A DNA stretch of 64,000 nucleotides. Source: Gonocerus acuteangulatus. Taxonomy: Eukaryota; Arthropoda; Insecta; Hemiptera; Coreidae. Under the pieces are notes generated by a model. That model was not told where the DNA came from, did no database searches, and was given only the letters and a program-made list of their open reading frames with translations. Each line of letters begins with the position of its first letter. The first letter of the stretch is position 1. Both the position numbers and the translations under genes were made by a program. Positions 35,701 to 64,000 of this stretch are shown here, piece after piece. Location of the stretch: positions 87,342,651-87,406,650 of the forward strand of contig OX328126.1 in NCBI GenBank assembly GCA_946811695.1, given 5' to 3'.

Positions 35701-38700
35701 GTACCTTCAAAATCCAATTCGGTGCCTTCTGGCGTTCCACATTCATGGAAGAATTCGCCAAACAGCATTCCATCAGAAACCACCCAGTCAGGTGTACCTG
35801 TACCTTCAACATACACTTCAGTATCTTCTGGTATCCCACATTCCGGGAAGGAATCGCCATATAGCAATCCATCAGTAACCTCGTATTCTGGAGTTTTTGT
35901 ACCTTCAACGTCCACATCAGTGTCTTCTGGAGCACCACATTCCTGGAAGGATTCGTCACATCGAAACCCGTCAGTAACCTCTTATTCTAAAGATGCTGTG
36001 CCTTCAACGGCTAATACGGGGTCCTCGGGTGTTCCACATTCCTTGAAGGAATCACCAAATGGCTACCCAAAAGTAACCTCGTATTCTACAATTTCTGGAC
36101 CTTCAACGTCCAACTCAGTGTCTCCTGGTGCTCTACATTCCTGGAATGATTCGCCAAATCGAAACCCGTCAGTAACCTCTTATTCTAAAGATGCTGTGCC
36201 TTCAACAGCTAATACAGGGTCCTTGGGTGTTCCACAATCCTGGAAGGAATCACCAAATGGCTACCCAAAAGTAACCTCGTACTCTACAATTTCTGGACCT
36301 TCAACGTCCAACTCAGAGTCTCCTGGTGCTCTACATTCCTGGCAGGATTCGCCAAATGGAAACCCGTCAGTAAACTCGTATTATGGAGTTTCTGTACCTT
36401 CAACGTCCACATCAGTGTCTCCTGGAGCACCAGATTCCTGGAAGGATTCGCCAAATGGAAACCCTTTAGTAACCTCGTATACTAGAGATGCTGTGCCTTC
36501 AACAGATAGTATAGGGTACTCGGGTGTTCCACAATCCTGGAAGGAATCGCCGAGTAGAAACCCAACAGTAACCTCGTATTCTACCGTTTCTGGACCTTCA
36601 ACGACCGCCTCAGTGTCTCCTGGTGCTCTACATTCTTTGACGAATTCACCAAATGGAAACCCGTCAGTAAACTCGTGTCTTGGAATTTCTGTACCTTCAA
36701 CAGCTAGTACAGGGTCCACGGGTGTTCCACAATCCTGGAAGGAATCACCCAATGGCAACCCATCAGTAACCTCGTATTCTACAGATTCTGGACCTTCAAC
36801 GTCCACCTCATTGTCTCCTGGTGCTCTAAATTCCTGGAAGGATTCGCCAAATGGAAACCCGTCAGTAAACTCGTATTCTGGAGTTTCTGTACCTTCAACA
36901 GCTAGTACAGGGTCCACGGGTGTTCCACAATCTTCGAAGGAATCACCAAATGGCAACCCATCAGTAACTTCGTATTCTGGAGTTTCTGTACCTTCAACGT
37001 CCACATCAGTGTCTCCTGGAGCACCACATTCCTGGAAGGATTCGCCAAATAGCAACCCATCAGTAACCTCGTATTCTGGAGTTTCTGTACCTTCAACGTC
37101 CTCATCATTGCCTCCTGGTGCGCCACATTCCTGGAATGATTCACCAAATCGAAATCCGTCAGTAACCTCGTATTCTGGAGATGCTGTACCTTTAACAGAT
37201 GTTACAGAGTACTCGGGTGTTCCACAATCCTGGAAGGAATCGCCAAGTAGCAACCCGAAAGCAACTTCGTATTCTACAGATTCTGGACCTTTAACGTCCA
37301 CCTCATTGTCTCCTGGTGCTCTACATTCCTGGAAGGAGTCGCCAAATGGAAACCCGTCAGTAACCTGGTATTCTAGAGTTGCTGTACCTTCAACGGCTAG
37401 TACAGGGTCCTCGGGTGTTCCACAATCCTGGAAGGAATCACCAAATGGAAACCCGTCAGTAACCTCGTATTCTACAGTTTCTGGACCTTCAAGGTCCACC
37501 TCAGTGTCTCCTGGTGCTCTACATTCCTGGAATGATTCGCCAAATCGAAACCCGTCAGTAACCTCGTATTCTAGAGATGCTGTGCCTTCAACAGCTAGTA
37601 CAGGGCCCTCGGGTGTTCCACAATCCTGGAAGGAATCGCCAAATGGCTACCCAACGGTAACCTCGTATTATACAGTTTCTAGACCATCAACGTCAGCCTT
37701 AGTGTCTCCTGTTGCTCGACATTCCTGGAAGGATTCGCCAAATGGAAACCCGTCAGTAGCCTCGTATTCTAGAGATACTGTGCCTTCAACAGCTAGTACA
37801 GGGTACTCAGGTGTTCCACAATCCTGGAAGGAATCGCCATATGGCTACCCATCAGTAACCTCGTATTCTAGAGTTTCTGGACCTTCAACATCCACTTCGC
37901 TGTCTTCTGAGTTTCCACATTCCTGGAAGGAGTCGCCAAATGGTAACCCACAAGTATCCACGTATTCTGAAGTTGGTGTACCTGTAGCCAAGAAACCTTC
38001 AGTAACCTCGTATTCTACAGTTTCTGGACCTTCAATGTCCACCTCAGTGTCTCCTGGTGCTCCGCATTCCTGGAAGGATTCGCCAAATCGAAACCCGTCA
38101 GTAACCTCATATTCTAGAGATGCTGTGACTTCAACTGCTAGTGTTGGGTACTCAGGTGTTCCACAATCCAGGAAGGAATCGCCAAATGGTTACCCATCAA
38201 TAACCTCGTATTCTACAGTTTCTCGACCTTCAACGTCTACCTCAGTGTCTCCTGGTGCTCCACATTCCTGGAAGGATTCGCCAAATCGAAACCCGTCAGT
38301 AACCTCGCATTCTAAAGATGCTGTGCCTGCAACAGCTAGTACAGGGTCCTCGGGTGTTCCACATTCCTGGAAGGAATCGCCAAATGGAAACCCGTCAGTA
38401 ACCTCGTATTCTACAGTTTCTGGACCATCAATGTCCACCTCAGTGTCTCCTGGTGCTCCACATTCCTGGAAGGATTCGCCAAATAAAAATCCGTCAGTAA
38501 CATCGTATTCTAGAGATGCTGTGCCTTCAACAGCTAGTACAGGGTACTTAGGTGTTCCACAATCCTGGAAGGAATCGCCAAATGGCTACCCATCAGTAAC
38601 CTCGTATTCTACAGTTTCTGGACCTTCAAGGTCCACCTCAGTGTCTCCTGGTGCTCCACATTCCTGGAAGGATTCGCCAAATCGAAACCCGTCAGTAACC

Positions 38701-40395
38701 TCGCATTCTAGAGATGCTGTGCCTTCAACAGCTAGTACTAGAAACACAGGTGTTCCACAATCCTGGAAGGAATCGCCAAATGGCTACCCATCTGTAACCT
38801 CGTATTCTAGAGATTCTGGACCTTCAACATCCACTTCGCTGTCTTCTGGTGTTCCACATTCCTGGAAGGATTCGCCAAAAGGAAACCCATTAGTAACCTC
38901 GTCTTCTGGAGTTCCTGTATATTCAACGTCCACTTCGGTGTCTTCTGGTGTTCCATCTATCTGGAAGGATTTGCCAAATAGCAAGCCATCAGTGTCCTCG
39001 TTTCCTGGAGTGTCTGTACCTTCAACATCCTCCTCGGTGTCTTCTGGAGTTCCAAATTCCTGGGGTGAATCAGCAAAAAGCAACCCATTAGGAACCTCGT
39101 ATTCTGGAATTCCTGTACCTTCAACATCTACCTCAGTCTCTTTTGGAGTTCCATATTCCTGGAAGGATTCGCCAAATAGGAACCCATCAGTGTCCTCGTA
39201 TACTGGAGTGTCTGTACCTTCAACATCCACTTCGGTTTCTTCTGACTATCCACTTTTCTTCATGGGAACGCCTAGTAATAATCCGTCAGGAACCTCTTCT
39301 ACCGGAATTTCTTTATCTTCTGGAGCTACTACTTTACCCAATAATGTGAATTTTCCAAAAAGCTCGAGTTCTTCTTCTGTGAACCAACCTCAAGATGCCA
39401 CCATTGTCAAAAAAGATATTATTAGTCCAAACAATTCATCTACTACAAGCAAATTTGGTTTCTCAAAGCATAAGCCCTTCTTTTTTCTAATTAGAGAGCC
39501 AAAGAATGTGACTCCAAGAAGAACTGAAAACAAATTAAAAATGTCAGTTTTTCCAAGTATCTTCACTACTTCTAAGACGACTTCAACAAAAACAAGTAAC
39601 TTCAGTGAAATAGAACTGAATAGCACTTCAGTGTCTGAAGTTTTGGAGATAACCCAAATGAATATGACAAGCCCGTCAAAGTCTTTAGCTTTAACAAATA
39701 GAGATCCATCGAAGCCTAAATTTTTTCTGATAAGAAACAACTCAACGCCACATTTAAATCCTTTGCTGTACCATCATTCTTCAGTTTCACTTGTTAATCC
39801 GAAGGATCCAACTGTTATAGACAAAATTCAACATCCTGCATCTGTGAATCCATCCGGGAGTTCTACTCGCTCAATTGCTGAACAAGGTTTGTTAGGTACT
39901 CCACCTGTGAGCAGAGTATTGTTGAACCAAAGTCAAATGAATAAAGAAGAAGTACGCCCAAAGCATGAAACTTCCGTTGCACCATCTCCGTGTCTTGGTA
40001 GATCTGAGTCAAACAAAAATGATTTCACTATCAGAGAAGCGCCAACAATTCTTAATGATCAAAATAAACAAAATACAGATAAATCTGGCCAGAAAATAAT
40101 TATTTCAAAGCCACTACATAGACCAAATTCAGGAGCAATTCCAACAGCTATTATAAAAGAGAAGATCTTAACTCCATCAGCAAAAGGAGAAACTGCTTCT
40201 TCAAACATACTGAAGCATCCAGGCATCAACTCAGGCCTCACATCAGCTCACGGTCAAATACAACAGGCCATCAGGAGAAAAATAATAAAACGAAGGCGTA
40301 AAATAATCAAAAAGAGGAGAAAAATTGTTAAGTCTAAAAAAGAAACAAAAACTACCAGACATATTACTACCAGAAAACTTCTCTTAAAAAATTAA
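29765..40395 (+). CDS. Giant Ser/Thr/Pro-rich repeat protein, terminal exon
   Basis: A single open exon runs from a splice acceptor (TTTTCTTTTAG, ending 29764) to TAA at 40393-40395, about 3,540 codons. The exon starts with two bases of a split codon; the first in-frame ATG is about 300 codons in, so an upstream exon with the start, and presumably a signal peptide, is required. I could not find it. N-terminal text is non-repetitive and acidic/His-containing (NVIHHDDDGPIQERSG). From about 31500 degenerate SWK-x-SP motifs appear. From about 35080 to 39280 there are some 40 tandem 33-residue units (S-W-K-[D/E]-S-P-N-x-N-P-S-V-T-S-Y-S-...-V-P-S-T), partly as alternating pairs. The C-terminus is very basic (KIIKRRRKIIKKRRK). 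Cysteine is almost absent. This looks like a secreted mucin-like, silk-like or cuticle/egg-coat protein rather than an enzyme; the exact role is unknown. AATAAA occurs at about 40502. Confidence 0.8.
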
Positions 40396-40634
40396 ATGCA
40401 AGTTGATTTTATAAAACATGTACTAAGACAGAAATAGCACCACATGGTCAAAACATTTTTAATATAATAATGGTTAATTATTGATAATTGTTAAATATTC
40501 ACAATAAATACACTTCAAACCCTATTTTATGTATTTATTATTCAGCTGACCCTTTACTTAATCTTCAATTTTTTGTCTATGGCGGAAAAACTTAACTAGA
40601 TAGCTGCATTAACTTTATTTCGTCCCTACGTGTT

Positions 40635-40659
40635 TCACACCTTTACGGTGCCTCTTCAG
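40635..40659 (-). ncRNA. Hammerhead-like motif, left arm
   Basis: On minus: CTGAAGA, one G, stem GCACC/GGTGT (one G-T pair) with a short loop, then GAAAC and ACGTAGG. The order matches the CUGANGA-stem II-GAAA hammerhead core with the same one-base offset seen at 12833. Activity is uncertain. Confidence 0.3.
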
Positions 40660-40966
40660 AGGAACAAGTTACAAATATAAAACGTACAGCCTCAACTTGA
40701 GGAGGAGAACCTACTGGTGGAATATTCTCCTCAAATTGAGGAGGAGAACCTACTGGTGGAATATTCTCCTCAAATTGAGGAGGAGAACCTACTGGTGGAA
40801 TATTCTCCTCAAATTGAGGAGGAGAACCTACTGGTGGAATATTCTCCTCAAATTGAGGAGGAGAACCTACTGGTGGAATATTCTCCTCAAATTGAGGAGG
40901 AGAACCTACTGGTGGAATATTCTCCTCAAATTGAGGCTGTAAGTTTTATATTTTTAACTTGTTCCC

Positions 40967-41000
40967 CTGAAGATTCACCGAAGAGTGTGAAACATGTAGG
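40967..41000 (+). ncRNA. Hammerhead-like motif, right arm
   Basis: On plus: CTGAAGA at 40967-40973, a weak stem (CACC...GTGT), then GAAACATGTAGGG. It is the mirror copy of the left-arm motif, more degraded in the stem. Confidence 0.25.
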
Positions 41001-41453
41001 GGGCGAAATAAAGTTAATGTAACTTTCTCGTGAAGTTTTTTATCATTTGACTATTTCGACTTTTTGACTTTTCAAATTCCCCAATAAAGTCTAAGTATGC
41101 CTTCTTTGTATGAATGCAAATGATTTAACTTGTACATTATAACTAAAATATTGTGTAGATATGTAAAAGATTGATTCAAAGTTAATAAAAGTATGAAAAT
41201 AATAAATTAACTGATTAATTATAAAGGAAAATTGTTATTAGTTTCATTTATTTGCATTTGAAACTGCATAAAATATTGAAATAAATTCTTGATGTAATTT
41301 AGCATGTGTTGCTCTCCAATATTGCTTAAAACGCTAACTTATATATGCGACGAATCTGTGTAGTTTCGAATCTGTTTGCACTCGTCGTAAGGCATCTTAA
41401 CATAAGGCGTGTTAGGGACATTCCATATCAAATCATTCAATATTATAATGAAA

Positions 41454-42157
41454 TGTCATCCATGATTTTAGATTTTCTTGAAACTTTGCACATGTGCCCT
41501 AAGAATACCAGTGAAGTTTTATTGTGTAAGGATGTATACTTTTTTGTTAATCAAATTTTAAATATATGAATATTGTGATAATTTGGTTTCACAGAATCGC
41601 TTGCAGGAAATGAGTAATAATTATAAAAACTATAGCATTTCAGGTATTAATAAAGATTTTGACCTGGAAATTTTTCCATAGTTTATAAGAAGTACACACT
41701 TCACAAAAATGCTTTCATTTTAGTAGCCATATTATGACAAAGAATTATAAAATTCATATTGCATGACATTATTTCTATTTCCACTAAAAAGGCATTTCTG
41801 TAAACCTTTATTTTTTAGTTTAGGAAATCACAATATGAATGTTATAATTTGTTTTCTAATACTATAGCTACTTAAATGAATTCATTTTTATAAAGTGTGT
41901 ACTTCTATTAAACTATGGCAAAATTTCCAGATCAAAATATTTATTAATGACCGGAAATGTTATAGTTTTTGTAAATATTACTTATTTCCCGCAAGCGATT
42001 CTGTGAAACCAAATTATCACAATATCCATATTTTTAAAATTTGATGAACAAAAAACTATAGATTCTAGTAAAATGAAATTCCACAGGTATTCTTAGGGCA
42101 TACGTATAAGCAAATGTGCATAGTTTCAGGAAAATCTAAAATCATGGGTGTCATGAC
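41454..42157. mobile_element. Foldback element with about 320-bp arms
   Basis: The left arm (about 41454-41775) and right arm (about 41825-42157) are inverted copies. Examples are 'atgattttagattttc', TGTGATAATTTGGTTTCACA, 'ctggaaatttt.ccatagttt' and their complements. The arms carry moderate mismatches and small indels, so it is older than the element at 12385. No coding capacity. Confidence 0.75.
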
Positions 42158-42176
42158 CTGGGTGATTATGACCCGT

Positions 42177-42375
42177 TAAGGTCCACAAATTTAGAATTTT
42201 GATAGTAAACTTTAAATCCGGGCAACAATCGTAATATGACTAGTCCAATCAACATATTATGATTCTTACCCGGATTTAATGTTTACTCTCAAAACTCTAA
42301 ATTCATAGACCTTAAAACGATTTATTTTAAGATCCCTGATGATGAAGCTAAACAGGTTCAAAATGTCACAAATAT
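42177..42375. repeat. Second inverted repeat plus degraded hammerhead-like segment
   Basis: 'ttaaggtccacaaatttag...aatccggg' (42177-42225) recurs inverted at about 42272-42318. Next comes 42338: CCTGATGATGAAGCTAAACA, then 'ggttcaaaatgtcacaaatataagttaatatt', which looks like a decayed CUGAUGA...GAAACGUC tail. It abuts the foldback element at 41454-42157 and may be part of it. Confidence 0.45.
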
Positions 42376-42479
42376 AAGTTAATATTTTAAACAATTTTGG
42401 GGAGCAACTCCTACTAGTTACTTCAAGGGTCCATTGATCCTTCCCCACCCTCACATTCAACTTACATATTGAAAGAAAT

Positions 42480-43530
42480 CTTTAGTGACCTAAAGATTCA
42501 GCATAAAGAAAATATTTGATATTATATCACACTGATCCTATATATCATTATGTATCCTCATACAGCAGAAGTTGAAAACACATTCACTAAACACTACTCT
42601 TCAAAAATATTTTATTTTACTTTACATATTTCACGCTTCTTGATGCCTTTATAGGAAATAATAAAAAATAATTAACTACAGCATTTACCTAAAAAATAAC
42701 CTACAAGAGGCAGGGCCACGCCTAGACTGACAAGAAAAATCATGGCTACTGTAGATCAACTGTTTATTACTGATTGTTTTATATCACTTTTCCGAAAGAA
42801 TTCCTTGTCATATTATCCGATAAGTCATAGTCCGTTGTGTCAAGTATTGTCTATAAAATAGAAAAAGTATTTTATCTATATATTTAATTTTGGTTATTTT
42901 ATTAACTGCCTTCTTCCTATTATTAATTATATGTATATTTTATTTTATGAAGTTCATCTCTTCCATATTTTAACAATGGCAAAATTAAATTATGACTATT
43001 TTTTATAGCATGCCCCACTAGAGGGGAAGAGGAAAATTAAATATTATTGAAGATTAGTCTGTAATTTGTAAGTTTTGACCTTCTCCGCATAAAAATAAAT
43101 ATTTTATATAAAGTGAACCTTTATGCTGCTTATTAATTTTTGGCTTACGATGAGAATAAAGATGTCTTTGGCTTTATTGTATTGTAGAGGTTCCTTGACT
43201 ATATTGTTGAGGCTGCTAGACAGTATTAAGTGGAAATAGTCCACTGATGAAATAAAAGTCCGAAAAAGTACGCAACGTTTAAAAATTATTATATACTGAA
43301 GTTAAATTTTCTGCATATTATACATGTCTTTACTCATTACAATTCTTTGTTTCTTTATCCAACTTATCACAAAAACAATAACAATAAGCCTACAACAACG
43401 TTATGAGTAGTTAGCCCATGACCATATCAATGTAGATGTCATATTAATAATTATTCAACATAAAATTATAATACTTCAGTAAACTAAATTTAATTTGCTA
43501 TAAAAAATATTTTCTCTAAAAGGAGTTTTC
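42480..43530. other. No gene seen
   Basis: AT-rich DNA. A weak CCACTGATGAAATAAAAGTC...GCAACGTTT segment near 43240 resembles the other hammerhead-like tails but is too degraded to call. Confidence 0.4.
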
Positions 43531-43544
43531 AAGTATGCTAGCTC

Positions 43545-43612
43545 TCCGCGGGCCGGACAAAATCTGTCCGCGGGCCGGATGTGGCCCTCGGGCCGTAGTT
43601 TGGAGACCCCTG
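43545..43612 (-). mobile_element. Solo hAT-type terminus
   Basis: On minus it begins CAGGGGTCTCCAAACTACGG at 43612 and continues through GC-rich 'cccgagggccacatccggcccgcgg'. CAGGGGT...CCAAACT is a typical hAT terminal inverted repeat. No partner terminus or transposase is visible nearby. Confidence 0.6.
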
Positions 43613-43699
43613 ATCTAGCCTATGACTCTCCCTGAATCAAGACCTACATGTTTGACCAAAATCGGTCAAACTGTGTGGAAGCATTATCTTAATAACATT

Positions 43700-44310
43700 G
43701 ATCACATTAGAAATCTCGGTACTTACGTATTAGCGTCAAAGCAGGTTAAAGAGGCGGGTCTCGTTCAGAGATCTGGATCGTGGATAACGCATTTCTATTG
43801 GTCAATCACTATCAGAGCAGCATAGGTTCATTGGCTTTTGTGTTTATAGTAACCATCTTGTTCCCTTTGTCTTTAAAAAGCAATTCATTTGTGTTTTATT
43901 TACCCACGCAATTGTGTTTTATTATTTAGATTCATATTTAGCAGAGTTTATATGGCGACAACAGAAAATAGCAAGGATGAAAGAGACTCTTTCGAAGCGA
44001 TGCTAAATTGAATATCAGTCCATTATCCAGCGAAAAACCATCCTTGATCTATATTATCAACGTTTTGGATTGACTAGAGTTTAGATATAACCTTGAGCGA
44101 GCGGAAACGCATGGCAATTATGCTGTTAATATAAGTGCTACGCCTTTTCGCTCGATAAAGGTTAAGAAAAACTCTAGTTAACCCAAAACGTTGATAAGCC
44201 CGTCGCCATATTGGCAAAAAGTGATTCGACTCCTTGATCCAGTTCTCTGAGACCTGACTCTTTAACCTGCTTTGACGCTAATACGTAAGTACCGAAATCT
44301 CCAAGAAACC
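43700..44310. mobile_element. Inverted-repeat (MITE-like) element
   Basis: The left arm (about 43708-43790) and right arm (about 44222-44305) are inverted copies around GGTACTTACGTATTAGCGTC and AAAGCAGGTTAAAGAG. Inside is a second inverted pair (about 44058-44105 and 44150-44197) around 'caacgttttgg.tt.actagagttt'. Nothing is encoded. Either a nested pair of MITEs or one foldback element with two arm pairs. Confidence 0.65.
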
Positions 44311-44524
44311 CAAATTACATATATATATTCTATAAATTAAAATTATTTTAGGTATATTATCTAAAGAGCTTGTTGTTTCTAAAGATCAGAACCTCTTTGG
44401 CGTGAACTTATCCTGTCAATGCTATCTGTTATCAGTAAAGTTGTCAAACAAGGTTATGTTGTGTTGTCTGTAAGCTTGAGTGTTTTTGGTGATACATCTA
44501 TAATCTATTCCATAATACTGTAAA

Positions 44525-63055
<18,531 letters not shown>

Positions 63056-63147
63056 GTCTTAATGATTTTCATAATTCATATTTCTAACGATCTCGTAACA
63101 CATCTCTCTTTATTGAGATTCTTCTAAGCAATAATTGCAATTACAAT

Positions 63148-63974
63148 TACAGTAAAACCTTGTTTACACTGATCAACTGGGACCAGGAGTGATACGAGTT
63201 AACGAAAATCCGGGTTATCCAGAGAATAATAGGAAAACGAAAAAACAAAACAAAAAAAAAACACTCATTTAAATCACCGAAATATTTTTAAAGTTGTTTA
63301 GAAATTATTATCAACACAGTTTCACCTAAAAACACATACTTTATGTACCGTAATAGCCTATTTCTTTGCACTGTACTCATTACATTTACATTTACTAGGC
63401 TACAAAGTAGTCTAGTAAAAAAGGCAGGGAGCTTCTGCTGTCTCAATTTTGTGTATCGCTTACGTTCAGAGCTATCTCCCACCCGCTTTAACATTAGAAG
63501 TTCATTTGGCAATGTTTCTGCTTGACTCTCGAAATACTCCTTCATTTTCTCTGCTACTGTTTCTGCGTGGGTCATAAACTGCCCTTCGAAAACATCTTGA
63601 AATAAAAGTCTTCAATGCTTTTTCTGTTCTTTTTCCAATCAGACATGGTCGATGTTCCAACTCCAAACTCAGTAGCAATGTTCTTTAAAGATTCTCCCTT
63701 ATCAATTCTTGTCAATGCTTCCATCCTTGTTTCCATAGTCACAACAATTGTTTTCACGTTTCATCTAAATCGCGGCCAACAAGCAAACGAAACAGCACAA
63801 TGATACTATACCTAGGCCGAGATGCTAGGAAAACTTGCTTAATTTATCTTCTTAGATTAGGAATTTATCATCTGTAAAAAAAGTCTTCATTTACTACGCT
63901 GGACAACATAATAATTTTGTTTTCATAACTTGTCCAGGTTATCCGGTCGTCCGGTTTAACAAGGTTTTACTGTA
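63148..63974 (-). mobile_element. pogo/Tigger element with internally deleted transposase
   Basis: Termini CAGTAAAACCTTGTT are inverted at 63150 and 63972 and flanked by TA. On minus, 63757-63572 encodes a CENP-B/Psq-type helix-turn-helix (METRMEALTRIDKGESLKNI, then AEFGVGTSTMSDWKKNRKSI in near-identical spacing). It runs almost directly into a C-terminal-like segment (MTHAETVAEKMKEYFESQAE, 63575-63500). The DDE catalytic core is missing. It lies in the intron after exon 11 and differs from the Tigger copy at 51945. Confidence 0.85.
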
Positions 63975-64000
63975 CTTACTAGTTTCTGTAATTGGAAATT

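Larger units (their letters stand above)
40602..41024. mobile_element. Foldback element with hammerhead-like arms and a 39-bp minisatellite core
   Basis: The inverted arms 40602-40700 and 40930-41024 share 'gttaatg.a.c' ends, 'aaataaag', CGT/TGTAGGG and AACTTGTTCC. The core is six copies of a 39-bp unit (40701-40934) beginning GGAGGAGAACCTACTGGTGG. The unit is dyad-rich: GAGGAGAA pairs with TTCTCCTC, and CTCCTCAA with TTGAGGAG. Each arm has a CTGAAGA...stem...GTGTGAAACA[C/T]GTA segment pointing outward. It lies 200 bp after the stop codon of the giant repeat gene and carries no gene, although frames stay open because 39 is a multiple of three. Confidence 0.8.

Noticed and set aside
36381..37499. 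Long minus-strand open frame (372 codons) opposite the giant exon
   Set aside because: It is the antisense of the 99-bp coding repeat; a period divisible by three keeps it open.
40697..41022. Open frames of 81 and 101 codons across the 39-bp repeat
   Set aside because: They arise from a repeat whose period is divisible by three inside a foldback element.

Overview
This is an AT-rich animal nuclear window, most likely from an arthropod and probably an insect. Genes are sparse and intron-containing, with GT-AG introns and one GC-AG intron. Two genes encode Methuselah-type class B receptor ectodomains, a family known mainly from arthropods. The rest is crowded with SINEs, LINE fragments, cut-and-paste elements, Helitron/Helentron-like DNA and tandem repeats. 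I cannot name the species.

Layout: 1-5.9 kb is repeat DNA (143-bp tandem repeat, AT and CA microsatellites, a LINE 3' end). 6.05-7.27 kb and 21.27-22.48 kb (both minus) hold paralogous Methuselah-like first coding exons of identical length, 1219 nt. Between them lie a transposon-derived pseudogene, a foldback element carrying a hammerhead-ribozyme-like core, and a satellite of exactly 41 x 123 bp (14.38-19.43 kb). 23-28.3 kb holds a tRNA-derived SINE, minisatellites of 78, 75 and 84 bp, and a truncated LINE with an endonuclease domain. 29.77-40.40 kb (plus) is one giant exon encoding more than 3,500 residues of Ser/Thr/Pro-rich protein built from 33-residue repeats. 40.6-44.3 kb contains several foldback elements. 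44.5 kb to beyond 63 kb (plus) is an 11-exon gene for a single-pass membrane protein with an FG-GAP/PQQ-like propeller (FAM234/ITFG3-like), running off the right end. Its introns hold a piggyBac-type MITE, two 5S-rRNA-derived SINEs, two pogo/Tigger-like elements, an inverted duplication of a LINE fragment and a clean Helentron-like insertion.

No pathway links the cellular genes. The most interesting signals are: (i) a 3' hairpin whose stem covaries across at least six copies, shared by tRNA-derived SINEs, 5S-derived SINEs and solo tails; (ii) the satellite with 41 units, no indels and nested higher-order repeats; (iii) several hammerhead-like motifs inside inverted-repeat elements; (iv) the giant repeat protein; (v) an inverted duplication that preserves the empty site of a Helentron-like insertion.
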